From the NCBI RefSeq assembly GCF_024298965.1, contig NZ_CP085193.1, positions 434,001-498,000 on the forward strand: a stretch of 64,000 nt of DNA, written 5' to 3'. Shown here piece by piece: positions 50,241 through 58,579 of this stretch. Source of the stretch: Streptomyces rapamycinicus NRRL 5491. Lineage in GTDB: Bacteria; Actinomycetota; Actinomycetes; Streptomycetales; Streptomycetaceae. The position numbers were made by a program, and so were the translations under genes. Position 1 is the first letter of the stretch. Every line of letters starts with the position of its first letter. A model generated the notes under the pieces. That model did not search any database and was not told the DNA's origin. It was given only the letters and a program-made list of their open reading frames with translations.

Positions 50241-51140
50241 ATGGAAACACGCCGCCTGCAGATGCTGGCCGAATTGGCCCGGAGAGGCTCGATGCGCGCG
50301 GTGGCCGAGGCCACCGGCACGACCACCTCGACGGTTTCCCAGCAGGTCGCCGCTCTGGCTCAGGACATGGGCACGGCACTGATCGAGCCGCATGGGCGCA
50401 GGGTCAGGCTCACTCCGGCGGGCCGCCGGCTGGCGGAACACGCCGTGACGATCCTTGCCGCGGTCGAGGCCGCGCAGCGGGACCTGAGCCCCGACGCCCC
50501 GCCGACCGGCACGGTGCGCGTGGCAGGCTTCGCCACGGCCATCCGAGCCCAGCTGCTGCCCATCATCGGCAACTTGTCGGCAAGCCATCCTCAGCTCAGC
50601 ATCCTGGTCAGTGAGCACGAACCCGCCGAAGCCCTCCTTCTGCTGGCGAACGACGAGGCCGACCTCGCGCTCACCTACGACTACAACCTGGCACCGGCCG
50701 AGCCGGACCCCGCGGTCGTGACCACCCCGCTGTGGACCGCCCCCTGGGGTCTGGGCGTTCCCGACCACGCCGCCCGTCCCTCGGTACCGGGCGCCCCGGA
50801 GGTCTTCCGCTGGTTCCGCACGGCGGATTGGATCGGCAACTCGCGCAACACCGGTGACGAGACCGTCATCCGGACACTCGCCTCCATGGCCGGCTTCACC
50901 CCCCACCTCACTCACCAGGCGGACAACCTCGACCTCGTACAGGGCATGATCGCGGCAGGGATGGGCGTAGGGCTGCTGCCGATGGGCACCGCCACGCTGC
51001 CCGGTGTCCATCTGGTGCCGCTCACCGCGCCTGACGTCGTCCTGCGCGCCTTCGCCGTCGCCCGCCGGGGTCGCGACGGCTGGCCTCCGCTGGCCCTGCT
51101 GACCGACCTGATCATTCGGCAATCGGCGCGGAGTGCGTAG
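50241..51140 (+). CDS. LysR-family transcriptional regulator
   Basis: This is a 299-residue protein. ATG 50241 (METRRLQMLAELARRGSM) is preferred, although the GGAG is close; ATG 50226 overlaps nothing but has no ribosome site. The winged helix-turn-helix is AVAEATGTTTSTVSQQVAAL, and the co-inducer domain begins near residue 90 (GTVRVAGFATAIRAQLLP). It is divergent from the EamA-NTF2-PanE operon, which it probably regulates. It could also influence the MfnB-like gene downstream on the same strand. Confidence 0.92.
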   Translation: METRRLQMLAELARRGSMRAVAEATGTTTSTVSQQVAALAQDMGTALIEPHGRRVRLTPAGRRLAEHAVTILAAVEAAQRDLSPDAPPTGTVRVAGFATAIRAQLLPIIGNLSASHPQLSILVSEHEPAEALLLLANDEADLALTYDYNLAPAEPDPAVVTTPLWTAPWGLGVPDHAARPSVPGAPEVFRWFRTADWIGNSRNTGDETVIRTLASMAGFTPHLTHQADNLDLVQGMIAAGMGVGLLPMGTATLPGVHLVPLTAPDVVLRAFAVARRGRDGWPPLALLTDLIIRQSARSA

Positions 51141-51335
51141 TCTCGATCGCCGCACCGGCCACCGGCGTGGACGGTGCGCCGGGGGCGCGCCGCGTCATGG
51201 CAATGACCCCTCCGGACTCCGCGCGCCCTGCCCATGAGCCACCGGACGCGGCAATGATGAGCGGACCGCGCGTGATCCACACGACTCCGCATACCTGCCC
51301 CCTGGGCAGGTGGCATGCGGTGGAAGGAAGCCACG

Positions 51336-52091
51336 TTGTTGCTTCTCATCTCCCCGGACAGCGTCGAGGAGGCCCTCGACTGCGCGAAGGCGGCGGAACA
51401 CCTCGACATCGTCGATGTCAAGAAGCCCGACGAGGGCTCGCTCGGCGCGAACTTCCCCTGGGTCATCCGGCAGATCCGTGACGCGGTCCCGGCGGACAAG
51501 CCGGTCTCCGCCACCGTGGGAGACGTCCCCTACAAGCCCGGCACAGTGGCCCAGGCGGCGCTGGGGGCAACGGTCTCCGGAGCCACCTACATCAAGGTCG
51601 GCCTCTACGGGTGCACGACGCCCGAGCAGGCCGTCGACGTCATGCGCGGGGTCGTCCGGGCGGTGAAGGATCATCGGCCGGACGCGTTCGTCGTCGCCTC
51701 CGGCTACGCCGACGCCCACCGGATCGGCTGCGTCAACCCGCTCGCGCTGCCCGACATCGCCCACCGCTCCGGCTGTGACGCGGCCATGCTCGACACCGCG
51801 ATCAAGGATGGGACGCGGCTGTTCGACCACGTTCCGCCCGACCTCTGCGCGGAGTTTGTCCGGCAGGCCCACGAGGCCGGTCTGCGCGCCGCCCTCGCGG
51901 GCAGCGTCAAAGCCGCCGACCTCGGTGCGCTCACCCGCATCGGCACCGACATCGTGGGGGTGCGCGGCGCGGTCTGCGAGGGAGGCGACCGCGACGCCGG
52001 AAGGATCCAGCCGCAGCTGGTGGCCGCCTTCCGGGCGGAGATGGACCGGCACGCCGGGGAACACGCGGCGTCCGTCGCCACCGCGAGTTGA
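51336..52091 (+). CDS. (5-formylfuran-3-yl)methyl phosphate synthase-like protein (MfnB family)
   Basis: This is a 251-residue protein. The best start is TTG 51336 (giving [14 protein letters not shown]) behind GGAAGGAAG; an ATG 21 bases upstream adds seven residues absent from the family. The TIM-barrel motifs of MfnB are present: active-site lysines in [19 protein letters not shown] and TYIKVGLYG, and a C-terminal [10 protein letters not shown]. In methanogens MfnB joins two glyceraldehyde-3-phosphates into a furan phosphate for methanofuran. Actinomycetes do not make methanofuran, so here it likely feeds a furan secondary metabolite. An aldehyde and an alcohol dehydrogenase gene follow with tight spacing. 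Confidence 0.85.
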   Translation: MLLLISPDSVEEALDCAKAAEHLDIVDVKKPDEGSLGANFPWVIRQIRDAVPADKPVSATVGDVPYKPGTVAQAALGATVSGATYIKVGLYGCTTPEQAVDVMRGVVRAVKDHRPDAFVVASGYADAHRIGCVNPLALPDIAHRSGCDAAMLDTAIKDGTRLFDHVPPDLCAEFVRQAHEAGLRAALAGSVKAADLGALTRIGTDIVGVRGAVCEGGDRDAGRIQPQLVAAFRAEMDRHAGEHAASVATAS

Positions 52092-52099
52092 CCGCCGGT

Positions 52100-53152
52100 A
52101 TGCCGGGCCCGCCCCCTCGCACGCCCGGAACCAGTGGCGGGTGGATCGCCGTGCTCGATCCGGCCACCGGCGAGGCCTTCGACGAGGCCCCCGACCAGCG
52201 GCCGGACGAGCTGGACGGCATCGTCGGCCGGGCCCACGCCGCCTGGCGCGGCTGGCGCGCCGACCCCGCCGCCCGCACCACCGTGCTGCTCGCGGCAGCA
52301 GACGCCGTCCTGACCATCGTCACCGGCCGCGAACCGCTCGGCGCCCGCCTCGCCTCCCATCCGGGGATCCGCCACGTGACCTTCACCGGTTCGGTTCCCA
52401 CCGGGCGGGCCGTCGCGCGGGCCGCGACGGCCTCGCTCGCCCCTGTCACCCTGGAACTGGGCGGTAACGACGCCGCCATCCTGCTGGACGACGTGGAGGT
52501 GGAGCGGATCGCGGACCGGCTGTTCTGGGCGGCGTTCCGCAACTGCGGGCAGGTCTGCATGGCGGTCAAGCGCCTCTACGCCCCGGCCCGGCTCTACTCG
52601 CAGGTGGTCGAGGCCCTCGCGGGGCGCGCCAAGTCCGCCGTCGTCGGTCCCGGGCTCGGCCCCGGCTCGCAGCTGGGCCCGGTCGGCAACGCCCCTCAAC
52701 CGGCCCGCGTCGAGCACTACACGGCCCGGGCCCTGGCAGCCGGTGCCCGAGCCGTGACCGGTGGCCACCGGCTGGACCGGCCGGGCTACTTCTTCGCCCC
52801 CACCATCCTGGCCGATGTCCCGCCCGACAGCCCGGTGGTCACGCAGGAGCAGTTCGGCCCGGTCCTGCCGGTGCTGCCGTACGTCAGCCTCGACGCGGCC
52901 ATCGAAGCGGCCAACGACTCCGGCTTCGGGCTGGGCGGCTCGGTATGGGGCACCGACCCGGACCGGGCCGAGGCGGTGGCCGGCCGGCTGGAGTGCGGGA
53001 TGGTGTGGATCAACCACCACGCCGAAACCTCCCTCGCCCAGCCCTTCGCGGGCATCAAGGACAGCGGTGTCGGCGTGGCGGGCGGGCCGTGGGGGCTGTA
53101 TGGCAACCTCAGCCCGTTCGTCGTGCACCGTCCGGTCGAGGTGCGCGGATGA
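52100..53152 (+). CDS. Aldehyde dehydrogenase with large internal deletion
   Basis: This is a 350-residue frame from ATG 52100 (TTG 52088 overlapping the MfnB-like stop is an alternative). The N-terminal VLDPATGEAFDEAP is followed by RTTVLLAAADAV, and then the sequence jumps to LTIVTGREPLGARLASH. About 100 residues are missing in frame, including the PWNFP and KPS segments of the NAD fold. The catalytic Glu (LELGGNDAA) and Cys (NCGQVCMAVKR) remain, as does the C-terminal EQFGPVLPVL. Normal length is about 450-480. It is almost certainly inactive as it stands. The stop overlaps the alcohol dehydrogenase start. Confidence 0.8.
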   Translation: MPGPPPRTPGTSGGWIAVLDPATGEAFDEAPDQRPDELDGIVGRAHAAWRGWRADPAARTTVLLAAADAVLTIVTGREPLGARLASHPGIRHVTFTGSVPTGRAVARAATASLAPVTLELGGNDAAILLDDVEVERIADRLFWAAFRNCGQVCMAVKRLYAPARLYSQVVEALAGRAKSAVVGPGLGPGSQLGPVGNAPQPARVEHYTARALAAGARAVTGGHRLDRPGYFFAPTILADVPPDSPVVTQEQFGPVLPVLPYVSLDAAIEAANDSGFGLGGSVWGTDPDRAEAVAGRLECGMVWINHHAETSLAQPFAGIKDSGVGVAGGPWGLYGNLSPFVVHRPVEVRG

Positions 53153-54291
53153 GGTTCACCGCGGCGGTACTGCGCTCCTGTGAGAGCCGGTTCACCCTCG
53201 AGGAGGTGATGCTGCGCGCGGGGCCGGGCGACGGCGAGGTCCTGGTGAGGATCGCGGGCTGTGGGATGTGCCGGACCGATCTCGCGGTCCGGCACTCGGC
53301 AGGCCGCTCACCGCTGCCCGCGGTGCTCGGCCACGAAGGAGCCGGGATCGTGGTGGAGACAGGCGGCCCGGACACCGGCCTGCGCTCCGGCGACCACGTC
53401 GTTCTGAGCTTCGACTCCTGCGGACACTGCCGGAACTGCATGGGCGCGGCCCCCGCCTACTGCGACTCCTTCCCCGCGCTGAACCTCTTCGGAGGGCGCA
53501 AGGAGCACGCGGCGCGGTTCACCGACGCGGACGGAGGCGCGTTGGCGCCCCGCTGGTTCGGCCAGTCCTCCTTCGCCGAATACGCGGTGGTCCCGGCCCG
53601 CAACGCCGTCCGGGTCGATCCCACACTGCCCATCGAACTCCTCGGACCGCTCGGCTGCTCCTTCCTCACCGGCGCCGGAGCGGTCTTCCACTCCTTCGGT
53701 GTCGGCCCCGGCGACACCATCGCGGTCTACGGCGCGGGGGCGGTCGGCCTGGCCGCGGTGATGGCGGCCACCGCCGCCGGGGCGGTGACCGTGGCCGTCG
53801 ACCGGCACCCCGAACGGCTGGCCCTCGCCGAGCGGCTCCACGCGATCCCGCTGCACACCGCATCGGCCGACCTGCCTGCCCTGGCCGACCTGCCCTCTCT
53901 GGCCGACCGCATCCGGCAACTGACGGACGGCGGCGCACACTACGCACTGGACACCACAGGCTCACCCCAACTGATCAACAACGCCCTCCGGGCCCTGCGC
54001 CCGACCGGCCACCTCGGCCTGGTGGCGCGCCTCCGCACTCCCCTGCCACTCGAACCGGGGACCTTGGACCGGGGCCGGAGGATCTCCCACATCTGCGAAG
54101 GGGACGCGGTGCCGGGACTGCTGATCCCACGGCTGACCGGGCTCTGGCAGGCCGGGCGGTTCCCCTTCGACCAGCTGATCCGCACCTACCCCCTCACCGA
54201 CATCAACCAAGCCGAACGCGACTGCGACGCGGGCCGCGTGGTCAAACCCGTCCTGATTCCCGCGGGGCCAAGGGAGGACACTATCGGGTAG
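53149..54291 (+). CDS. Zinc-dependent alcohol dehydrogenase, aryl-alcohol type
   Basis: This is a 380-residue protein. ATG 53149 overlaps the previous stop (ATGA). Catalytic zinc ligands are C in AGCGMCRTDL and H in GHEGAG; structural zinc is the four-Cys set in CGHCRNCMGAAPAYC; the cofactor fold is AVYGAGAVGLAAVMAA. It resembles aryl/benzyl alcohol dehydrogenases, suiting a hydroxymethyl-furan/formyl-furan pair. The last three codons (ATC GGG TAG) belong to the 3' end of the group II intron on the opposite strand, so the native C-terminus ended differently before insertion. Confidence 0.88.
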   Translation: MRFTAAVLRSCESRFTLEEVMLRAGPGDGEVLVRIAGCGMCRTDLAVRHSAGRSPLPAVLGHEGAGIVVETGGPDTGLRSGDHVVLSFDSCGHCRNCMGAAPAYCDSFPALNLFGGRKEHAARFTDADGGALAPRWFGQSSFAEYAVVPARNAVRVDPTLPIELLGPLGCSFLTGAGAVFHSFGVGPGDTIAVYGAGAVGLAAVMAATAAGAVTVAVDRHPERLALAERLHAIPLHTASADLPALADLPSLADRIRQLTDGGAHYALDTTGSPQLINNALRALRPTGHLGLVARLRTPLPLEPGTLDRGRRISHICEGDAVPGLLIPRLTGLWQAGRFPFDQLIRTYPLTDINQAERDCDAGRVVKPVLIPAGPREDTIG

Positions 54292-54355
54292 GCGGGCCGG
54301 TTCTCCCGGCCCGCCCCCCACACCACCGGACATGCGGGCCCGCATCCGGCGGTTC
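54283..54355 (-). ncRNA. Group II intron domains V and VI
   Basis: Domain V is at 54321-54355: the stem CCGCCGG/CCGGUGG, a GU bulge, and the stem AUGCGGG/CCCGCAU. Domain VI is at 54283-54320: GGGCGGGCCGG/CCGGCCCGCC with a GAGAA loop and an unpaired A (CCUACCC) seven bases from the 3' end, the expected branch-point position. The element ends in GAU. Confidence 0.8.
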
Positions 54356-54367
54356 GTCCAGTTGATC

Positions 54368-55792
54368 TCAGGAGGTGATGTGATGACGCGAGCGGGACCA
54401 CGAGTCGGTGAACGATCTGTAGCCTCTGCTCGCCCAGTAGGTGCTGTTCATGGCGATCGAGACCGAGTGCGAGCGGGACTGGCGCCAGTATCGCTTGCGC
54501 GAGATGACGACCTCTCCCCGATCGACGGTCCGTTCTGGGTCGTAGCCCAGCTTCCGGAGCATGTGGCGTTTACGTTCGTACGTCTTCCACTGCACCATCT
54601 GCGCCTGCCGCAACCTGCGGCGCGTCCATTCGTCGATCTCGCGGAAGACCCTTCCGGACTCCGCGAGGCCGAAGTAGGCCACCCACCCGGTCGTAAACCG
54701 GTTGAGCTTGTCCAGCCTGTGATCCATGGACACACCCCACGTCCGGGAGGTGTAGCGCCGGACCGTGCTCTTCAGGCGTTTGACCGCCTTCCCAGCGACC
54801 CGGATCTTCACCTGTCCCTTGGTGAGGTAGTAGCCGAACCCGAGGAGAGACGTCCACCAGATGGGGCACGCCTTGGACTTCTCCTTGTTCACCTTCAGCT
54901 TCAGGGTCTTCTCGATGAAGCCCGTGACCGAGGCGAGGGTCCGTTCCGCCGCTCGCTTGGAGCGGACGAAGATCATTGCATCGTCCGCGTACCGCACGAA
55001 CCGGTGTCCACGCTTGAAGAGTTCACGGTCGAGGTCATCCAACATGATGTTGGAAAGCAGCGGGGAAAGAGGCGAACCCTGAGGTGTTCCTTCCCCGGAG
55101 CTAATGACCACCCCTTCGGCCATGATTCCGGCCTCCAGGTATCGGCGAATCAGCTTCAGGACCTTCTTGTCCTTCACCCGGCGGGCCACCCGCGCCATGA
55201 GCGCATCGTGGTTCACCCGGTCGAAGAACTTGTCAAGATCCAGATCCACAGCCCATCGGTTTCCATCCTGAACAGCTCGGCGGCCAGCCCTCACGGCCTG
55301 GTGAGCCGAGCGCCCCGGACGGAACCCGAACGACGACCCCGAGAAATGGGGGTCGAATACGGGCACCAGAACCTGGGCAATAGCCTGCTGGATCAGCCGA
55401 TCCAGCACACCCGGAACACCCAGCATCCGCTCCCCGCCATTCGGCTTAGGGATAGTCACCCGACGCACGGGAGCGGGCCTGTATGTTCCCACGTCGAGCT
55501 CAGCCCATACCCTGGGCCAGTTCTGGGCGATCCACGGCCGCAATTGCTCCGTGGTCATCCCATCGACGCCGGGGGCTCCCCGGTTCGTCTCGACGCGCCT
55601 GAGCGCCGCGAGCAAGTTCTCCTTCGAGAACAGCACTTCCCAGAGGGACGGCTCGCGGTGATCTTCGGTCCGGTGCCGCGCCGCCAAGTCGCTGCGCTCC
55701 ACAGGCGGGACGGCCGTATGCACCGGCGCCATCACCTGTGGATCTGCCGTAGCAGGCTTGCAGCGGTCATTGCGGCCTGGGCGAGCAGACAC
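54368..55792 (-). CDS. ltrA: Group II intron reverse transcriptase/maturase
   Basis: This is a 474-residue protein from GTG 55792 (GGGGGAAGG site). The reverse-transcriptase core runs from about residue 50 (ENLLAALRRVETNRGAPGVD) with palm motifs VDLDLDKFFDRVNHD, GTPQGSPLSPLLSNI and the catalytic RYADDAMIF. The thumb/X maturase region is at about 350-430 (FTTGWVAYFGLAESGRVF). There is no HNH endonuclease domain, so mobility would rely on reverse splicing into single-stranded or replicating DNA. The catalytic residues look intact. It lies inside domain IV of the intron. Confidence 0.93.
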   Translation of the reverse strand: MSARPGRNDRCKPATADPQVMAPVHTAVPPVERSDLAARHRTEDHREPSLWEVLFSKENLLAALRRVETNRGAPGVDGMTTEQLRPWIAQNWPRVWAELDVGTYRPAPVRRVTIPKPNGGERMLGVPGVLDRLIQQAIAQVLVPVFDPHFSGSSFGFRPGRSAHQAVRAGRRAVQDGNRWAVDLDLDKFFDRVNHDALMARVARRVKDKKVLKLIRRYLEAGIMAEGVVISSGEGTPQGSPLSPLLSNIMLDDLDRELFKRGHRFVRYADDAMIFVRSKRAAERTLASVTGFIEKTLKLKVNKEKSKACPIWWTSLLGFGYYLTKGQVKIRVAGKAVKRLKSTVRRYTSRTWGVSMDHRLDKLNRFTTGWVAYFGLAESGRVFREIDEWTRRRLRQAQMVQWKTYERKRHMLRKLGYDPERTVDRGEVVISRKRYWRQSRSHSVSIAMNSTYWASRGYRSFTDSWSRSRHHITS

Positions 55793-56232
55793 CCTTCCCC
55801 CGATCCACTAAACGTTCAGTCCTTCCCGAGCCCTTGTCGGCCTGCTGCCTACCCGCTCGGTACTATGACCTCTGCTGACTTCTGCCCGGCAAATCAGCGG
55901 GATTGCTCCCGACGATCGTCACGATCTCCGCCATCACACGGTTACAGGTGACACCCGGACAGATCTCCCCGAATAAAGACGACAACTTTCCCCGGATGCC
56001 CGCCGCATATACCCCGCGCCATTCTTGGTGAGAACGGGCATCGACGTCATCAGCCGCCTTACCCTGGACACGTGGCCTCCAATGCGATTCTTGTACATCG
56101 GTACCCGGTTTTGCCTTCGGCTTCCTTCCCACCCCTCCTCACGGAGACGCAGTTGCCGTTCGGCTATCGAGTTAGTCTCACCTCTGCTCGTAGGGACTTT
56201 CACCCATAAGCTGCCGCCCGCGTCGGGCGTAC
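55793..56232 (-). ncRNA. Group II intron domains I to III (5' part)
   Basis: This is about 440 bases of conserved intron RNA before the maturase ORF. Recognisable strings are GGGUGAAAGUCCC near the 5' end, ACUCGAUAGCCGAACGGCAA, GGAAGGAAGCCGAAGGCAAA, and GAAGUCAGCAGAGG followed by GGGAAGGACUGAACG just before the ORF. The short frames here are not genes. Confidence 0.75.
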
Positions 56233-56290
56233 TGACTTCCTCCCCCGCCTGAAGGAGGGGGACTCCTACGGCTCGCGCCGTAGAGGTTTC
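56233..56290 (-). ncRNA. 3' part of the probable omega-RNA scaffold of tnpB
   Basis: The RNA runs through the 3' end of tnpB: a CTACGGC/GCCGTAG hairpin (56266-56283) that includes the tnpB stop, then CCCCCTCC-TTCA-GGCGGGGG (56241-56261) and GGAAGTCA at the element end. In this family the guide starts directly after the right end. Here that position is the first base of the group II intron. Confidence 0.6.
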
Positions 56291-57468
56291 TGCTTCATCG
56301 CCGACTGCCCCATCCGGGAGGACTCCCGTTGAGGTCTCACACCAGCTCCCCAGACAGACACCGCCGGCCCGGCGGCCAGAAGGTTCTTCGCGGCGTTCAC
56401 ATCACGGTCGTGGACCATTCCGCAGTCGCACGTCCAGGTGCGGACGTTGAGCGGCAGCTTCCCGGCGAGGGTGCCGCAGTGGGAGCACAGTTTGGAGGAG
56501 GGGAAGAAGCGGTCAACCGCGATCACTTCCCGCCCGTACCACTGCGCCTTGTGCTCCAGCGTGCTCCGGAACTTCGTCCACGCGGCGTCGCTGATGGCGC
56601 GGGCCAGACCCCGGTTCTTGACCATGTTGCGGACGGTCAGGTCCTCGCTCACGAGCGTTTGGTTCTCGCGCACGAGTCGAGTGGTCAGCTTCTGCAGGTG
56701 GTCGCACCGGCGGTCGGTGATCCTGGCGTGGATCTTGGCGACCCTGCGGCGGGCCTTGGCCCGGTTCGCGCCGTCGCCCCGGGCCTTCTTCGCCAGGCGC
56801 CGCTGCGCGAGCGAGAGACGCCGGCGGTCGCGGCGCTCGTGCCGGGCGTTGGCGATCTTCTCGCCGGTGGACAGGGTGAGCAGGTGGCCGAGGCCGACAC
56901 CGATACCGACCGCGTTCTCGTTGCCGGGCAGTGGCTGGACGAACGGGTCCTCGACGAGGAGGGACACAAACCAGCGTCCGGCCGGGTCCTGCGACACCGT
57001 CACCCTGGACGGCTTCGCGCTCTCCGGCAGGGGGCGGGACCACACGATGTCCAACGGTTCCGTCACCTTGGCGAGGGTCAGCTTCCCGTCGCGGAAGCGA
57101 AACGCACTGGTGGTGTACTCCGCGCTCTTGCGGGAGCTCTTCCGCGACTTGAACCGCGGGTACTTCGCCCGCTTGCCGAAGAAGTTCGTGAACGCGGCTT
57201 GCAGGTGCCGGAGCGCCTGCTGGAGGGGAACCGAGGACACCTCGTTGAGGTAGGCCAGCTCTTCGGTCTTCTTCCACTGTGTCAGCAGAGCCGACGTCTG
57301 GTTGTAGTTGACCCGCTCCTGTCGCGCCCATGCCTCCGTACGGGCCGCGAGCGCCATGTTGTAGACCTTCCGCACGCACCCGAACGTGCGCGACAGCTCG
57401 GCCACCTGCGCATCGGTCGGATAGAAGCGGTACCGATACGCTCGCTTCACGTTAGTGTCACAACTCAC
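56266..57468 (-). CDS. tnpB: TnpB, RNA-guided nuclease family, with RuvC-I Asp replaced by Gly
   Basis: This is a 400-residue protein from GTG 57468 (a later in-frame GTG gives VKRAYRYRFYPT). The N-terminal RNA-binding region, RuvC core and zinc ribbon (CSHCGT ... CDCG) are all present, and length is normal. RuvC-II Glu (LVSEDLTVRN, E275) and RuvC-III Asp (VHDRDVNAAKN) are intact. RuvC-I reads NAVGIGVGLGHLLTLS, where the family has GIDVGL: residue 190 is Gly (codon GGT at 56899-56901), one base change from Asp. It should bind guide RNA and target but not cut. Whether it is a dead relic or an RNA-guided repressor is open. Confidence 0.88.
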   Translation of the reverse strand: MSCDTNVKRAYRYRFYPTDAQVAELSRTFGCVRKVYNMALAARTEAWARQERVNYNQTSALLTQWKKTEELAYLNEVSSVPLQQALRHLQAAFTNFFGKRAKYPRFKSRKSSRKSAEYTTSAFRFRDGKLTLAKVTEPLDIVWSRPLPESAKPSRVTVSQDPAGRWFVSLLVEDPFVQPLPGNENAVGIGVGLGHLLTLSTGEKIANARHERRDRRRLSLAQRRLAKKARGDGANRAKARRRVAKIHARITDRRCDHLQKLTTRLVRENQTLVSEDLTVRNMVKNRGLARAISDAAWTKFRSTLEHKAQWYGREVIAVDRFFPSSKLCSHCGTLAGKLPLNVRTWTCDCGMVHDRDVNAAKNLLAAGPAVSVWGAGVRPQRESSRMGQSAMKQKPLRREP

Positions 57469-57571
57469 AAACTAGCAGATCAGCTTGTGACTCCTTGCGG
57501 GTTCGTGTGAGCGGGCGCCGGTCCGCCCTGACGGCGAACCGGCAATCCCCGCCCCGCTACGCAGGAGTCCG

Positions 57572-57597
57572 CTTCCTCCCCGACCTGAAGGCCGGGG
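57572..57597 (-). repeat. Second copy of the TnpB right-end hairpin
   Basis: On the minus strand CCCCGGCCTTCAGGTCGGGG is followed by AGGAAG, closely matching the right-end hairpin of the neighbouring element (CCCCCTCCTTCAGGCGGGGG then AGGAAG, 56236-56261), about 1.34 kb away and in the same orientation. It lies just upstream of the methyltransferase gene. It may be a solo right end left by another IS1341-type element. Confidence 0.65.
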
Positions 57598-57616
57598 TAT
57601 CCACGGAGGAATCACG

Positions 57617-58525
57617 ATGACCGACACAGCGCATCACAACACCGGTGTGGAAGGCGTGGAAGGGGGTGTCGGCCTGACCGCTCTCATGGTCGCCGCGGCC
57701 CGGGCGATCGAGACCCACCGCCACGACAGCCTGGCACAGGACATCTACGCAGAGCACTTCGTGCACGCCGCACCGGCCGCCGCGGACTGGCCGGTGCGCA
57801 TGCACCAGGTCGCGGACGGGGACGCGAATCCGCTGTGGGGGCGCTTCGCCCGCTACTTCGGTCTGCGAACGAGGGTCCTCGACGACTTCCTCCTCCAGTC
57901 GGTGCGCACGGCGGGAGCCCGCCAAGTGGTCCTGCTCGGGGCCGGGTTGGATGCACGGGCGTTCCGGCTCGACTGGCCTCCCGGCTGTGTGATCTTCGAG
58001 ATCGACAGGGAAGGCGTGCTGGAGTTCAAGCACAAGGTACTCGGCGGACTGCCGACCACCCCGAAAGCAGCCCGCGTACCGATCCCCGTCGACCTGCGCG
58101 CCGACTGGGCAGCGGCGCTGACCGACGCGGGCTTCGACCCGGCCGCACCAAGCGCCTGGCTGGCCGAAGGGCTGCTGTTCTACCTGCCCAACACCGCCGA
58201 GACGGACCTCATCCACACGGTGGACCGGCTGAGCGCAGAGGGAAGCACGCTGGCGTTCGAGGTCAAACTCGACAAAGACCTGCTCGAATACCGCGACAGC
58301 CCCCTGTACACCGCGACGAAACACCAGATCGGCATCGACCTGCTCAATCTCTTCAGCCGGGAGCCGCGACCCGACTCCGCGGGCGATCTCAGGGGCAAGG
58401 GCTGGACCACGGTCGTCCGGACCCCCTTCGGCTACACCCGCCAACACGGGCGCGGCCCACGCCCCGAACAGAACGACGCACTAGCGGGCAACCGATGGGT
58501 ATTCGCCCATAAACCCCGCCCCTGA
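57617..58525 (+). CDS. SAM-dependent methyltransferase, leucine carboxyl methyltransferase-like family
   Basis: This is a 302-residue protein from ATG 57617 behind GGAGGAA. The AdoMet motif is QVVLLGAGLDARAFRLDWP with acidic loop IFEIDREGVLEFK. The late WLAEGLLFYLPNTAETDLI is the family mark (TIGR00027/LCM-like), which in actinomycetes methylates small molecules or carboxylates. It follows the mobile elements and may once have belonged to the MfnB-like operon, perhaps methylating a furan acid; that link is inference only. Confidence 0.88.
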   Translation: MTDTAHHNTGVEGVEGGVGLTALMVAAARAIETHRHDSLAQDIYAEHFVHAAPAAADWPVRMHQVADGDANPLWGRFARYFGLRTRVLDDFLLQSVRTAGARQVVLLGAGLDARAFRLDWPPGCVIFEIDREGVLEFKHKVLGGLPTTPKAARVPIPVDLRADWAAALTDAGFDPAAPSAWLAEGLLFYLPNTAETDLIHTVDRLSAEGSTLAFEVKLDKDLLEYRDSPLYTATKHQIGIDLLNLFSREPRPDSAGDLRGKGWTTVVRTPFGYTRQHGRGPRPEQNDALAGNRWVFAHKPRP

Positions 58526-58579
58526 CGCCACCGTCCAGGAGCAGCGATAGCACGGCACGAACGGGGTACCGGTGGGCCC

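Larger units (their letters stand above)
54283..56232 (-). mobile_element. Group II intron with encoded reverse transcriptase
   Basis: On the minus strand the RNA begins near 56232 (GUACGCCCGACG, where the consensus is GUGYG). It shows the domain I string GGGUGAAAGUCCC at about 56203-56191, and ends in domains V and VI at 54283 (CUACCCGAU). Length is about 1.95 kb with the ORF in domain IV. The 5' exon is the right-end hairpin of the TnpB element, and the 3' exon is the end of the alcohol dehydrogenase gene, antisense. Insertion next to a hairpin is a habit of several bacterial intron classes. The subclass is not settled. Confidence 0.85.
56233..57480 (-). mobile_element. IS1341-type (IS200/IS605 family) element with tnpB only
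   Basis: The element carries one gene, tnpB, and no tnpA. The right end is a hairpin region ending GGAGGAAGTCA at 56233. A left-end-like hairpin, TCACAA ... TTGTGA, lies around 57467-57490 just upstream of tnpB, and the exact left border is not certain. The right border coincides with the 5' end of the group II intron. Confidence 0.75.
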
